Source of the DNA: Saccharopolyspora kobensis
GTDB taxonomy: Bacteria > Actinomycetota > Actinomycetes > Mycobacteriales > Pseudonocardiaceae
NCBI RefSeq assembly: GCF_900108315.1
Contig: NZ_FNVB01000003.1
Location: 283,404 to 347,403, forward strand
Direction of reading: 5' to 3'
Length of the DNA: 64,000 nucleotides
Positions 49,447 to 58,515 of the stretch are shown piece after piece. The position numbers were made by a program, and so were the translations under genes. Every line of letters starts with the position of its first letter. Position 1 is the first letter of the stretch. The notes beneath the pieces were generated by a model. It ran no database searches, was not told the origin of the DNA, and saw only the letters and a program-made list of their open reading frames with translations.

Positions 49447-50604
49447 ATGACCGCCGGACGGCACTTTCTGCAGATCCCCGGACCGACCAACGTTCCCGAC
49501 CGGATCCTGCGCGCCATCGCGCAACCCACCATCGACCACCGAGGGCCGGACTTCGCCGAACTCGCGCTCGACGTCCTGCGCCGGGTCAAGCCGGTGTTCG
49601 GCACCAGCGGCCCCGTCGTGATCTACCCGTCCTCGGGCACCGGGGCCTGGGAAGCGGCGCTGGTCAACACCCTCTCCCCCGGCGATCACGTGCTCGCCTT
49701 CGAGACCGGCCACTTCGCCACGCTGTGGCGCGACATGGCCGAGGGCCTCGGGCTGGTCGTGGACTTCGTGCCCGGCGACTGGCGGCACGGCGTCGACCCG
49801 GCGGTGGTCGCCGAGCGGCTGGCCGCCGACACCCACCACCGCATCGCCGCCGTGATGGTGGTGCACAACGAGACCTCCACCGGCGTCACCAGCCGGGTGC
49901 CGGAGATCCGGGCGGCCATCGACCGGGCGGAGCATCCCGCGCTGCTGCTGGTGGACACCATCTCCTCGCTGGGCTCCATCGACTACCGGCACGACGAGTG
50001 GGGCGTGGACGTCACGGTCAGCTGCTCGCAGAAGGGCCTGATGCTGCCGCCGGGCCTGGGTTTCAACGCGATCAGCGAGAAGGCGCTCACCGCCGCCGAA
50101 GGAGCGCGGCTGCCGAAGTCGTACTGGAACTGGGCGCCGTTCCTCGAAGCCAACGAGCGCGGGTACTACCCCTACACGCCGCCCACCAACCTGCTCTACG
50201 GCCTGCGAGAAGCGTTGGTGCTGCTCGAATCCGAGGGGCTGCCCGCCGTCTTCGCCCGGCACGACCGGCACGCGGCGGCGACCAGGGCTGCCGTGCGGGG
50301 CTGGGGCTTGGAGGTGCTGTGCGCCGACGAGCGCGAGCACTCCAGCGCGCTGACCGCCGTGCTGCTGGGCGAGGAGCACGACGCGAACGAGGTCCGCCGG
50401 ATCATCCTGGATCGCTTCGACATGTCGCTGGGGGCCGGGCTGGGCAAGGTCAGCGAGCGGGTGTTCCGCATCGGCCACCTCGGCGACTTCAACGACCTCA
50501 CGCTGGCCGGAACCCTCTCCGGCGTCCAAATGGGACTCCAACTCGCCGGGATTCCCATCGATCCCGACGGGATCCGAGCCGCGCTAGAGGTGCTGCGCGC
50601 CTGA
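49447..50604 (+). CDS. Class V aminotransferase (serine/alanine-glyoxylate type)
   Basis: A 385-residue PLP enzyme of the serine-glyoxylate/alanine-glyoxylate aminotransferase family. Motifs: IPGPTNVPDRILRAIAQPTI, the PLP-contact segment LLLVDTISSLGSIDY and Lys196 in SCSQKGLMLPPG, plus NERGYYPYTPPTNLLYGLRE. It transfers an amino group to glyoxylate or a related 2-oxo acid. Related BhcA proteins use aspartate as donor. It is the first gene of the IclR-controlled operon and precedes a glycolate-oxidase-like gene, so glyoxylate to glycine is a fitting reaction. The true donor cannot be read from sequence. Confidence 0.9.
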   Translation: MTAGRHFLQIPGPTNVPDRILRAIAQPTIDHRGPDFAELALDVLRRVKPVFGTSGPVVIYPSSGTGAWEAALVNTLSPGDHVLAFETGHFATLWRDMAEGLGLVVDFVPGDWRHGVDPAVVAERLAADTHHRIAAVMVVHNETSTGVTSRVPEIRAAIDRAEHPALLLVDTISSLGSIDYRHDEWGVDVTVSCSQKGLMLPPGLGFNAISEKALTAAEGARLPKSYWNWAPFLEANERGYYPYTPPTNLLYGLREALVLLESEGLPAVFARHDRHAAATRAAVRGWGLEVLCADEREHSSALTAVLLGEEHDANEVRRIILDRFDMSLGAGLGKVSERVFRIGHLGDFNDLTLAGTLSGVQMGLQLAGIPIDPDGIRAALEVLRA

Positions 50605-50633
50605 CCGCTGAAACCGGACGGAAGGGTTCCGAG

Positions 50634-53537
50634 ATGACCGCCTCCACCACCCAGCAGACCCTCGGCGCACGACTGGAGCGCGAGCTCCGCGAGGCGCTCG
50701 ACGGCGAGGTCGCCTTCGACGACTACACCCGCCACCTCTTCTCCCGCGACGCCAGCATGTACTCGATCACGCCGCTGGGCGTCGCCTTCCCGCGCCACGA
50801 AGGCGATGTCGCCGCGGCGGTGCGGATCGCCGCCGGGCTGGGCGTGCCGATCGTGCCGCGCGGCGCAGGCACCAGCCTGGTCGGCCAGACCGTCGGGCCC
50901 GGGCTGGTGCTCGACACCTCCCGCCACCTCAACCGCATCCTGGAGATCGACCCGGTCGCGCGCACCGCGCTGGTCGAGGTCGGCGTGGTGCAGGACCAGC
51001 TCAACCAGGCCGCCGCCGAGCACGGGCTGATGTTCGGCCCGGACACCTCCACCAGCAACCGGGCCACCATCGGCGGCATGATCGGGAACAACTCCGCGGG
51101 CAGTGGTTCGCTGACCTACGGCATGACGATCGATCACGTGCGGGCCCTGGACGTGGTGCTCGCCGACGGCTCGCGCACCCGGTTCGAGCCCGTCGGCGAA
51201 GCCGAGCGGCAGCGCCGGGCGGCGGCCGACACCCTCGAAGGGCGGATCTACCGGGAGCTGCCGGAGCTGGCCGGGGCCAACGCGGCGGTCATCGAGGAGC
51301 GGATGCCCGCGTTCTGGCGCCGCGCCTGCGGGTACCGGCTGGACCGGCTGGGCGAACCGTTCGACCTCGCGAAGTTCGTGGTGGGCGCGGAAGGCACGCT
51401 GGTCGTCGCCACCCGCGCGCTGGTGGACCTGGTGCCCAAACCCGCGCGGACGGTCTACGCCGTGGGCCACTTCACCGACGCGGCGAGCGCCATCTCGGCC
51501 ACCACCGACGCGCTGGCCTGCGATCCGCACCAGGTCGAGCTGATGGACCGCACCATCCTGGAGCTGTCCCGGCAGAAGATCGAGTTCGCCGAGCTGGGCA
51601 ACGTGCTCGTCGGCGACCCGGGCGCGCTGCTGTTCGTGTCCTTCACCGGCGACGACGAGGCGCAGCTGATCGCCAAGCTCGACCAGCTCGACCGGCAGTG
51701 GCAGCGCAGCGGGCACGGGTACCACACGCTGCGCGCGGTCACCCCGGCCGAGCAGGCGGCGCTGCTGAAGGTCCGCAAGTCCAGCCTCGGCCTGCTGATG
51801 GCCGCCGGGGAGGGCACCCGCCGCCCGCTGGCCTTCGTCGAGGACACCGCCGTGGATCCGGTCCACCTGGCCGAGTACACCGAGCGGTTCAAGCAGATCC
51901 TCGACGAGCACGGGATGGAGGCCGGGTTCTACGGGCACTGCTCGGTGGGCTGCCTGCACATCCGCCCGTTCGTCGACCTCACCGACCCGGCCGAGGTCGA
52001 CAGGATGCGCACCGTCGCGGAGGCGGTCAAGGACCTCGTCGCCGAGTACGGCGGGGTGAACTCCAGCGAGCACGGCGACGGGCTGGCCCGCAGCGAGTTC
52101 AACCGGGAGATCTTCGGCGACCAGCTCTACGAGGCGATGCGGGAGGTCAAGCGGCTCTTCGATCCGGGCAACGTGCTCAACCCGGGCAAGATCGTGGACG
52201 CGCCGCCGATGACCGAGAACCTCCGCGACCGCGATGCCCTCCCGCCCGCTCCGCCGCTGCGGACCTCGCTGGACTTCGAGGTGGTCGGCGGGATGCGCGG
52301 CGCGGCGGACCGCTGCATGAACATCGGCGCCTGCCGGAAGTCGACCGCGGGCGTGATGTGCCCGTCCTACATCGCGACCAAGAGCGAGGAGCACTCCACC
52401 CGAGGCCGGGCCAACGCACTGGTGAAGGCGCTGTCCGAACCGGATCCGCACGCGGCGCTCGGCGACGCGCGCCTGCACGAGATCCTCGACCTCTGCCTGA
52501 TGTGCAAGGCCTGCAAGAGCGAATGCCCGATGAGCGTGGACATGGCGTCGCTGAAGGCCGAAGCGCTGGCGCACCACCACGAGATCCACGGAACCCCGCT
52601 GCGCTCGCGCGCGTTCGCCGCGATCCGCGCGCTCAACCGGCTCGGCTCGGCCACCGCGCCGCTGTCGAACCTGCCGGGCCGGATCGGCTTCCTGCGCCGC
52701 GCGCTGGAGCGCGCACTCGGCATCACCGCAGCCCGGCCGCTGCCGGTGTTCCACCGGGACAACCTGCTGCGCTGGTTCCGGCGGAAGCCCGCTGCCGGTG
52801 GACCGCTCGGCGCGGTCACCTGGCTCGCGGACTCCTTCACCACCTACACCGAACCGCACATCGGCCGGGCGGGCATCGAGCTGCTGGAGCGGGCCGGGTG
52901 GCGGGTCGAGCTGGCGGGCGGCGGTTGCTGCGGCCGGTCGAGCATGTCCAAGGGAATGCTGGAGGACGCCGAGGAGAAGGCCGCCGCGCTGGTCTCCTCG
53001 CTGCACCGGGACACCACGCCGGATTCGCCGATCGTCGGCTGCGAGCCGTCGTGCGTGCTGATGCTGCGCGAGGAGCACACCGCGCTGCTGCCCGGTGCCG
53101 CATCGGTGGCCGACCGGGTCAAGCAGGTCGAGGAGCTGCTCGTCGAAGCGATCGACGCCGGGCGGCTGGTGCTGCGCGCGGATTCCCGGTTCGCCGGGCG
53201 GCGCATCGTCTTCCACGGCCACTGCCACCAGAAGGCGGAGGTCGGCACCGCGGCCACGATGGCGCTGCTGCGCCGGATCCCGGGGGCGCAGGTCGTGGAG
53301 ATCGACGCGGGCTGCTGCGGGATGGCGGGCTCGTTCGGCTTCGAGTCGGAGCACTACGACACCTCCATGACCGTCGGCGGCGACCGGCTCTTCCCCGCGC
53401 TGGCAGCGGAATCCGAGGAGACGATCGTGGCCGCGACGGGGGTTTCGTGCCGCCAGCAGATCTTCCACGGCGCGGGCCGCACCGCCTGGCACCCGGTGGA
53501 ACTCGTGCGCGAGGCGCTGGCCGGACCGGAGGCGTGA
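50634..53537 (+). CDS. FAD- and Fe-S-containing oxidoreductase (GlcD-GlcF-like fusion)
   Basis: A 967-residue fusion. The N-terminal PCMH FAD domain (about 40-260) has PRGAGTSLVGQ and GPDTSTSNRATIGGMI; a FAD-oxidase C domain follows. Next are ferredoxin clusters with CMNIGACRKSTAGVMCPSY near 561 and CLMCKACKSECP near 621, then two CCG-type domains with GGGCCGRSS and GCCGMAGSFG. These are glycolate oxidase GlcD joined to GlcF, as in D-lactate/glycolate dehydrogenase fusions. It should oxidise a 2-hydroxy acid and pass electrons to quinone. It starts 29 bases after the aminotransferase stop. Confidence 0.93.
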   Translation: MTASTTQQTLGARLERELREALDGEVAFDDYTRHLFSRDASMYSITPLGVAFPRHEGDVAAAVRIAAGLGVPIVPRGAGTSLVGQTVGPGLVLDTSRHLNRILEIDPVARTALVEVGVVQDQLNQAAAEHGLMFGPDTSTSNRATIGGMIGNNSAGSGSLTYGMTIDHVRALDVVLADGSRTRFEPVGEAERQRRAAADTLEGRIYRELPELAGANAAVIEERMPAFWRRACGYRLDRLGEPFDLAKFVVGAEGTLVVATRALVDLVPKPARTVYAVGHFTDAASAISATTDALACDPHQVELMDRTILELSRQKIEFAELGNVLVGDPGALLFVSFTGDDEAQLIAKLDQLDRQWQRSGHGYHTLRAVTPAEQAALLKVRKSSLGLLMAAGEGTRRPLAFVEDTAVDPVHLAEYTERFKQILDEHGMEAGFYGHCSVGCLHIRPFVDLTDPAEVDRMRTVAEAVKDLVAEYGGVNSSEHGDGLARSEFNREIFGDQLYEAMREVKRLFDPGNVLNPGKIVDAPPMTENLRDRDALPPAPPLRTSLDFEVVGGMRGAADRCMNIGACRKSTAGVMCPSYIATKSEEHSTRGRANALVKALSEPDPHAALGDARLHEILDLCLMCKACKSECPMSVDMASLKAEALAHHHEIHGTPLRSRAFAAIRALNRLGSATAPLSNLPGRIGFLRRALERALGITAARPLPVFHRDNLLRWFRRKPAAGGPLGAVTWLADSFTTYTEPHIGRAGIELLERAGWRVELAGGGCCGRSSMSKGMLEDAEEKAAALVSSLHRDTTPDSPIVGCEPSCVLMLREEHTALLPGAASVADRVKQVEELLVEAIDAGRLVLRADSRFAGRRIVFHGHCHQKAEVGTAATMALLRRIPGAQVVEIDAGCCGMAGSFGFESEHYDTSMTVGGDRLFPALAAESEETIVAATGVSCRQQIFHGAGRTAWHPVELVREALAGPEA

Positions 53538-54283
53538 TGCGATTGGTCCGCTACCGCCTCGGCGGGCAGACCCGCCGCGGTGCTGTCGTCGGGGAGCTGG
53601 TGCACGAGCTCTCCGACGGCGTCCCGGGACGAGTCGCCGGGACGCTGGGCGACGTTCAGCTGCTCGCGCCGTGCGAGCCGCGCGTGATCGTCTGCGCGGG
53701 CAGCAACTACGCCGACCAGATCGCCGAGAAGGGCAGGCCCTGGCCCGACCGGCCGTCGCTGTTCCTCAAGGCTCCCAACGCGATCGTCGGCCCGGGCGCC
53801 GAAATCCTCCGGCCGGTCGAGGTGCGGCGCCTGGAGTACGAGGGCGAGCTGGCCGTGGTCGTCGGCCGCACCGCTCGTGGTGTCCGAGCCGACCGGGCCG
53901 CGGACTTCGTGCTCGGCTACACCTGCGCGAACGACGTCACCGCGCACGACTGGCGGGCCGACGGGCAGTGGACCCGGGCCAAGAGCGCGGACACGTTCTG
54001 CCCGCTGGGCCCCTGGATCGAGACGGAGCCGCCCGATCCGCCGGCGATGCGGATCACCACCCGGCGGCGCGGGGAGGTCGTCCAGCGGGGATCGGTGGCG
54101 GACATGGTGTTCGGGATCGGTGAGCTGCTGGCGTTCGTCACCCGCTGGATCACCCTCGAACCCGGCGACGTGCTGCTCACCGGCAGTCCCGCCGGGGTGG
54201 GACCGATGGCGCCCGGAGACGACGTCGAGGTCGAGATCTCAGGTATCGGCACGTTGCGCAACGTGGTGGCCGAGCGGCCCTGA
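53537..54283 (+). CDS. Fumarylacetoacetate hydrolase family protein
   Basis: A 248-residue protein of the FAH superfamily. VIVCAGSNYADQIAEKG, the LFLKAPNAIVGPG segment, YEGELAVVVGRTARGV with the metal-binding Glu pair, and LLTGSPAGVGPMAPGD match the family. Members are hydrolases, decarboxylases or tautomerases of 2-oxo acids such as oxaloacetate or fumarylpyruvate. Its ATG overlaps the stop of the preceding gene (TGATG), so it is co-translated. Its exact reaction in the operon is unknown. Confidence 0.92.
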   Translation: MRLVRYRLGGQTRRGAVVGELVHELSDGVPGRVAGTLGDVQLLAPCEPRVIVCAGSNYADQIAEKGRPWPDRPSLFLKAPNAIVGPGAEILRPVEVRRLEYEGELAVVVGRTARGVRADRAADFVLGYTCANDVTAHDWRADGQWTRAKSADTFCPLGPWIETEPPDPPAMRITTRRRGEVVQRGSVADMVFGIGELLAFVTRWITLEPGDVLLTGSPAGVGPMAPGDDVEVEISGIGTLRNVVAERP

Positions 54284-54457
54284 CCGCCGGCAGCGAGCAC
54301 GAGGAGGTGAGGCCCCCGGACGACTTCCCAGCGGGCCTGGTCACCCGCGCGAAGCGGTCGAAGTGCGCACCGGCAAGCGGCGCGATCCGCGCCGCCCCAA
54401 CGAGATCCGCCAATCCAACACACCCCCTGCGAGCACCGTCAGCCTCGAGGAGTGTCG

Positions 54458-55744
54458 ATGTCCCCACAGGTAATCTCGATCATCGGCCTGGTGCTGATCT
54501 TCGCCCTGGCCACCCTGCGCTCGGTGAACATGGGAGCGGTCGCGTTCCTGGGCGCCTTCCTGCTCGGCACGTTCGTCTTCGGCCAGTCCAGCGATGACCT
54601 GTTCGCCGGGTTCCCCGGCGATCTGTTCGTCACGCTGGTCGGCGTCACCCTGCTGTTCGCCATCGCCAAGGCCAACGGCACGGTCGACTGGCTCATCCAC
54701 AGCGGAGTCCGGGCCGTGCGCGGGCGGATAGCGCTGATCCCGTGGGTGATGTTCGTGATCACCGGCCTGCTGACGATGGTCGGCGCGGTGGTCCCCGGCG
54801 CGGTGGCCATGATGGCGCCGATCGGGCTGAACTTCGCCACCCGCTACCGGATCAACCCGCTGCTGATGGGCCTGCTCATCATCAACGGCGCGAGCGCGGG
54901 CGGCTTCTCCCCGATCAGCATCTTCGGCAGCATCACCAACGGCGTCGTGGAGCGCAGCGGGCTGCCGGGCGATCCGGTGCTGCTGTGGATCAGCTCGATG
55001 CTGTTCAACCTGCTGCTCAGCGTCGCGGTGTTCTACCTGTTCGGCGGCAGGAAGCTGCTGGGCAGGCGGGTCGGCACCGAGCCCGGGCAGCCCGGCGAGA
55101 CCGCCGGCGGCACGACCACTGCGACGACCACCCGCACGAGCACCACGTTGGACGGGCAGCGGATCACGACGCTGACCGGGCTCGGCGCGCTCGCGATCGG
55201 CGCGCTGGCGCTCGAGTTCGACGTGGGCCTGCTGTCGCTGAGCATCGCCACGGTCATCGTCCTGCTGTGGCCGGAGGTCACCAAGAAGTGCGTGGCCGAG
55301 GTCGCCTGGCCGACGGTGCTGCTGGTCTGCGGCGTGGTGACCTACGTGAGCCTGATGGAGAGCGTGGGGACGATCGAGTTCCTGGGCAACGGGGTCGTCG
55401 GCATCGGCGTTCCGCTGCTGGCCGCGTTCGTCATCTGCCTCATCGGCGGCGGCGTGTCCGCGTTCGCCTCGACCACCGGCATCCTCGGCGCGCTGATCCC
55501 GCTCGCGGTGCCGTTCCTGCAGACCGGTCAGGTCGGCGCGGTCGGGCTGATCATCGCGCTGGCGATCTCCTCGTCGGTGGTGGACTCCTCGCCGTTCTCC
55601 ACCAGCGGCGCGCTGGTCGTCGCCAACGCCCCGGAGGAGCAGCGCGACGCCACGTTCAAGGGCCTGATGGCCTGGGGCATGAGCATGATCGCGGTGGCCC
55701 CGGTGCTGACCTGCGCGATCTTCGTCCTGCCGGGCTGGCTCTGA
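54458..55744 (+). CDS. Dicarboxylate carrier (MatC-like)
   Basis: A 428-residue membrane protein with about ten to twelve helices, of the malonate carrier MatC family (SLC13-like; anion-transporter group). LIFALATLRSVNMGAVAFLG, GDLFVTLVGVTLLFAIAKAN, and the conserved NGASAGGFSPISIFGSITNG region are visible. It probably imports an organic acid for the operon. A central Thr-rich loop (TAGGTTTATTTRTSTTL) divides the halves. ATG at 54458 with GAGGAG; a GTG 6 bases earlier is close to the same site. Preceded by a 174-base spacer. Confidence 0.9.
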   Translation: MSPQVISIIGLVLIFALATLRSVNMGAVAFLGAFLLGTFVFGQSSDDLFAGFPGDLFVTLVGVTLLFAIAKANGTVDWLIHSGVRAVRGRIALIPWVMFVITGLLTMVGAVVPGAVAMMAPIGLNFATRYRINPLLMGLLIINGASAGGFSPISIFGSITNGVVERSGLPGDPVLLWISSMLFNLLLSVAVFYLFGGRKLLGRRVGTEPGQPGETAGGTTTATTTRTSTTLDGQRITTLTGLGALAIGALALEFDVGLLSLSIATVIVLLWPEVTKKCVAEVAWPTVLLVCGVVTYVSLMESVGTIEFLGNGVVGIGVPLLAAFVICLIGGGVSAFASTTGILGALIPLAVPFLQTGQVGAVGLIIALAISSSVVDSSPFSTSGALVVANAPEEQRDATFKGLMAWGMSMIAVAPVLTCAIFVLPGWL

Positions 55745-55748
55745 CGGT

Positions 55749-56693
55749 TCACCGCGTGCTGGCGAACCGCCTGCGGTAGTGGGTCGGGGTGGTGCCGAGA
55801 TGGCGGGCGAAGGCGCGGCGCAGGGATTCGTCGGTGCCCAGCCCGCTGCGGCTCGCCGCCGAGGTGACGCTGTGCCCGTCGAGGAGCAGCTGCTGGGCCC
55901 GGTCCAGGCGGACGCGCTCGACCCAGCGGGCGGGCGTGGTGCCGAGCTCGGCGTTGAACAGGCGGGTCAGGTGCCGGGTGCTCACGGCCGCGGCGGCGGC
56001 CATGGCCGGCAGGCTGTGATCGGCGGCCGGGTCGGCGACCACGGACGCGAGCACCTCGCGCAGCAGCTCGTTGCGCGCCCGCGGCGTGGAGATGGCCGTG
56101 GAGAACTGCGACTGCCCGCCGGGGCGTTGCATGAACACGACCATCTCCCGCGCCACGGCTCGCGCCACCTCCGGCCCGTGATCGTCCTCCACCAGCGACA
56201 GCGCCAGATCGATTCCCGCGCTGATGCCCGCGGAGGTGAGGTAGCGGCCATCGCGGATGTGGATGGCATCCGGTTCCACCCGCAGCCGCGGGTAGCGGCG
56301 TGCCAGCGCCGCGGCGTGCCGCCAGTGCGTGGTCGCCCGGCGTCCGTCGAGCAGCCCCAGCTCGGCGAGGACGAAGGCACCGGTGCAGACCGACGCGACG
56401 CGTCGTGCCCGCACGGCGAGCGCGCGCACCGCCTCCAGCAGGTCGTCGTCGGGCGGCTGCTCGACTAGCCGGTCCCCTCCGGCGACGACGACCGTGTCGA
56501 CCGGTCCGGCATCGGCCGCCGCGATCGCCCCGGCCAGCACCGGCCCCGAGGAGGTGGCCACCTGCCCGCCGCGCGGTGACACCAGCAGCAGCTCGCAGGG
56601 GTGACCGAGGCGGCCTGCCTGGTGCAGCACCTCGGACGGACCGCTGACGTCGAGCGCGGTCACCCCGTCGAACACCACGACCGCGACCCTCAT
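55749..56693 (-). CDS. GlxA family transcriptional regulator (DJ-1/PfpI plus AraC)
   Basis: A 314-residue regulator: N-terminal DJ-1/PfpI domain (VAVVVFDGVTALDVSGPSEV, with the nucleophile-elbow segment VCTGAFVLAELGLL) and a C-terminal AraC helix-turn-helix pair (STRHLTRLFNAELGTTPARW, then SAASRSGLGTDESLRRAF). It is convergent with the dicarboxylate carrier (gap 4 bases) and divergent from the HD gene, which it may control. The Cys of the elbow is present, but its role in regulation is unknown. Confidence 0.92.
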   Translation of the reverse strand: MRVAVVVFDGVTALDVSGPSEVLHQAGRLGHPCELLLVSPRGGQVATSSGPVLAGAIAAADAGPVDTVVVAGGDRLVEQPPDDDLLEAVRALAVRARRVASVCTGAFVLAELGLLDGRRATTHWRHAAALARRYPRLRVEPDAIHIRDGRYLTSAGISAGIDLALSLVEDDHGPEVARAVAREMVVFMQRPGGQSQFSTAISTPRARNELLREVLASVVADPAADHSLPAMAAAAAVSTRHLTRLFNAELGTTPARWVERVRLDRAQQLLLDGHSVTSAASRSGLGTDESLRRAFARHLGTTPTHYRRRFASTR

Positions 56694-56788
56694 GTCCGGA
56701 TCCGTGGTTTTCCTGGCTTGGAGGACATGGCATCAGGGTAACCGTCCGGGCGAAGCTGGATCCGTCGCCGGACGAGGAGGAGCGGAAG

Positions 56789-57427
56789 ATGGCGGAAACG
56801 ATCGCGGGCGTGGAGATCCCGGACAGCCGGCTGGCCCGGGAGGCCACCGAGCTGGTGCGCGAGGCCGCACCCGGGCTGCTGTTCGACCACTCCAGGCGGG
56901 TGTACGTCTGGGGCGCGCTGCGCGGGCGCGAGCAGGGACTGCGGTTCGATGCCGAGCTGCTCTACGTGGGCGCCATGTTCCACGACCTGGGCCTGACCGA
57001 GCGCTACCGCCGCACCGACCAGCGCTTCGAGATCGACGGCGCCGACGAGGCCCGCGAGTTCCTGCGCGCGCACGGCATCACCGGCGAGCCCGCCGAGCGG
57101 GTGTGGACGGCCATCGCCCTGCACACCACGCCGGAGATCCCGCTGCACATGGCACCGGAGATCGCGCTGGTGACCCGCGGTGTCGAACTGGACGTGCTGG
57201 GCATCGGCTACCACGCCGTCACCGAGGAGCAGCGCGCCGCCGTGGTCGCGGCGCATCCCCGGCCGGACTTCAAGAACCGGATCCTCGCCGCGTTCACCGA
57301 AGGCATCGCCGACCGCCCGGAGACGACCTTCGGCAACGTCAAGGCCGACGTCCTCGCCCACTGCGTCCCCGGCTTCGTGCGCGGCGACTTCGTCGAGGTG
57401 ATCAAGAACTCCGCCTGGCCGGAGTGA
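56789..57427 (+). CDS. HD domain protein (cyanamide hydratase-like family)
   Basis: A 212-residue metal-binding HD-domain protein. The ligands are His in FDHSRRVYVWG, the HD pair in GAMFHDLGLT and His in IALHTTPEIPLH; FEIDGADEAREFLRAHG follows the HD pair. It resembles the small HD proteins related to fungal cyanamide hydratase, which act on small nitrogenous compounds or nucleotides. It is divergent from the GlxA-type regulator, a pairing seen repeatedly in actinomycetes. Activity unproven. Start at ATG 56789 with GAGGAGGAG upstream. Confidence 0.87.
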   Translation: MAETIAGVEIPDSRLAREATELVREAAPGLLFDHSRRVYVWGALRGREQGLRFDAELLYVGAMFHDLGLTERYRRTDQRFEIDGADEAREFLRAHGITGEPAERVWTAIALHTTPEIPLHMAPEIALVTRGVELDVLGIGYHAVTEEQRAAVVAAHPRPDFKNRILAAFTEGIADRPETTFGNVKADVLAHCVPGFVRGDFVEVIKNSAWPE

Positions 57428-57646
57428 CCATCCGAAGTGGACGGCCAAGGTTCATCCGATCCGTTGACCCGAGGGCTCCGGAAGCCGCGTTCCAGCTGTT
57501 CAGAAGCCGATACGGAGCGTGATGCCGGCGGCGGGCCGAACCACGTGACGGCAGCGTGACGGGGTGGTGACGGGCGCTGTGGCGTACTCGGCGGCAGCGG
57601 TTCGTGCCGCTGTTTGCAATGACGTGAACGCGAACTAGGGGGAACC

Positions 57647-57844
57647 ATGTTCGAACACCTCTCGGTGGAGCTGCTGCCGGAGCGCAAGGCACTGGGCGGC
57701 GGCTGGTGGAACGGCTTCGGCGACATCGACCAGAACATCGACCTGGATCAGGACGTCGACGTCGACGTCGACAACAGCTCCTGCTACGGCGATGTCGACG
57801 TGACCGCCTTCAACAACGCCAGCATCGACCAGAACGCTCGCTGA
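57647..57844 (+). CDS. Small Asp-rich peptide of unknown function (65 residues)
   Basis: A 65-residue peptide with a strong GGGGGAA ribosome site and ATG at 57647. The N-terminal 18 residues (HLSVELLPERKALGGG) look like a leader ending in a double-Gly, followed by WWNGFGD and an unusual run of alternating hydrophobic and acidic residues (DIDQNIDLDQDVDVDVDN), then NSSCYGD and a second strand VDVTAFNNASIDQNA. It has one Cys and nearly no basic residues after the leader. A perfect 14-bp terminator follows, so it is monocistronic. It could be a RiPP-like precursor or a secreted beta-rich peptide. I do not recognise it. Confidence 0.7.
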   Translation: MFEHLSVELLPERKALGGGWWNGFGDIDQNIDLDQDVDVDVDNSSCYGDVDVTAFNNASIDQNAR

Positions 57845-57860
57845 CCGACGTCTGGACTCC

Positions 57861-57896
57861 TGGCCGCCCACCGCAGCTGCGCGCGGTGGGCGGCCA
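57861..57896 (+). terminator. Terminator after the small peptide gene
   Basis: TGGCCGCCCACCGC pairs with GCGGTGGGCGGCCA (14 bp, perfect) around an 8-base loop, 17 bases after the peptide stop and 17 before the convergent aldolase stop. Confidence 0.75.
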
Positions 57897-57912
57897 GTTC
57901 GCGCTCCGACGC

Positions 57913-58515
57913 CTACGAACCGGCCAGGACGGCCAGGGCGTCGAGCTGAGCGGGGTCTTCGAGGGCTGATCCGACCGCGACCACGCGGGCTCCCGCGGCG
58001 AGGAAGTCACCGGCGTTGGCGGCGTTGATCCCGCCGGTCGCGACGAACGCGACGTCCGGGAACGGGCCGTGCTGAGCCGTGATCCACGCCGGACCGAGCT
58101 GAGCCGCGGGGAACGCTTTGAGCCAGCGGTGACCGTTGCGCACGGCACTGGTGATCTCGCTCGCGGTCGCCACTCCGGGCAGGTGCGCGAGCCCGCGCCG
58201 CGCGGCGGCGTCGGCGATTTCCGGGTCGTAGCCGGGCGAAACGGTGAACGCGGCACCGGCCGAAGCCACCTCGTCGACCTGCTCGGGAGCGATGACGGTT
58301 CCCGCGCCGACCGGGCGCCCCGCTTCGCGGCCCGCGGCGATCGCAGCGCGCAGCGCGGGCATGTGCCCGGCGGTCATGACCGGCACTTCGACCAGCTCGA
58401 TGCCCACCTCCCAGGCCCGGAGGCACAGCTCGACGGTCCGCTCCGGCGGGTATCCGCGCAGGATCGCCATCACCGGAATGCGGGAGTACCGCTGGAAGAA
58501 CTCCGCAGCCGTCAT
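57913..58515 (-). CDS. KDPG/KHG aldolase family protein
   Basis: A 200-residue class I aldolase. VMAILRGYPPERTVELC is the N-terminal strand, GVGTV-type loop PVGAGTVIAPEQVDEVASAG follows, and the Schiff-base Lys lies in HRWLKAFPAAQLGP. FVATGGINAANAGDFLAAGA is the phosphate-binding end. It cleaves 2-dehydro-3-deoxy-6-phosphogluconate or 4-hydroxy-2-oxoglutarate to pyruvate and an aldehyde. No kinase or dehydratase of the Entner-Doudoroff route is adjacent, so its pathway is unclear. ATG at 58515 after GGCGGAGGG. Confidence 0.92.
   Translation of the reverse strand: MTAAEFFQRYSRIPVMAILRGYPPERTVELCLRAWEVGIELVEVPVMTAGHMPALRAAIAAGREAGRPVGAGTVIAPEQVDEVASAGAAFTVSPGYDPEIADAAARRGLAHLPGVATASEITSAVRNGHRWLKAFPAAQLGPAWITAQHGPFPDVAFVATGGINAANAGDFLAAGARVVAVGSALEDPAQLDALAVLAGS

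Noticed and set aside
50196-53492. A 1098-codon open frame on the minus strand
   Set aside because: Antisense to the GlcD-GlcF-like gene; low-complexity Gly/Val/Arg/His composition and no family match. The plus-strand frame carries all Fe-S motifs.
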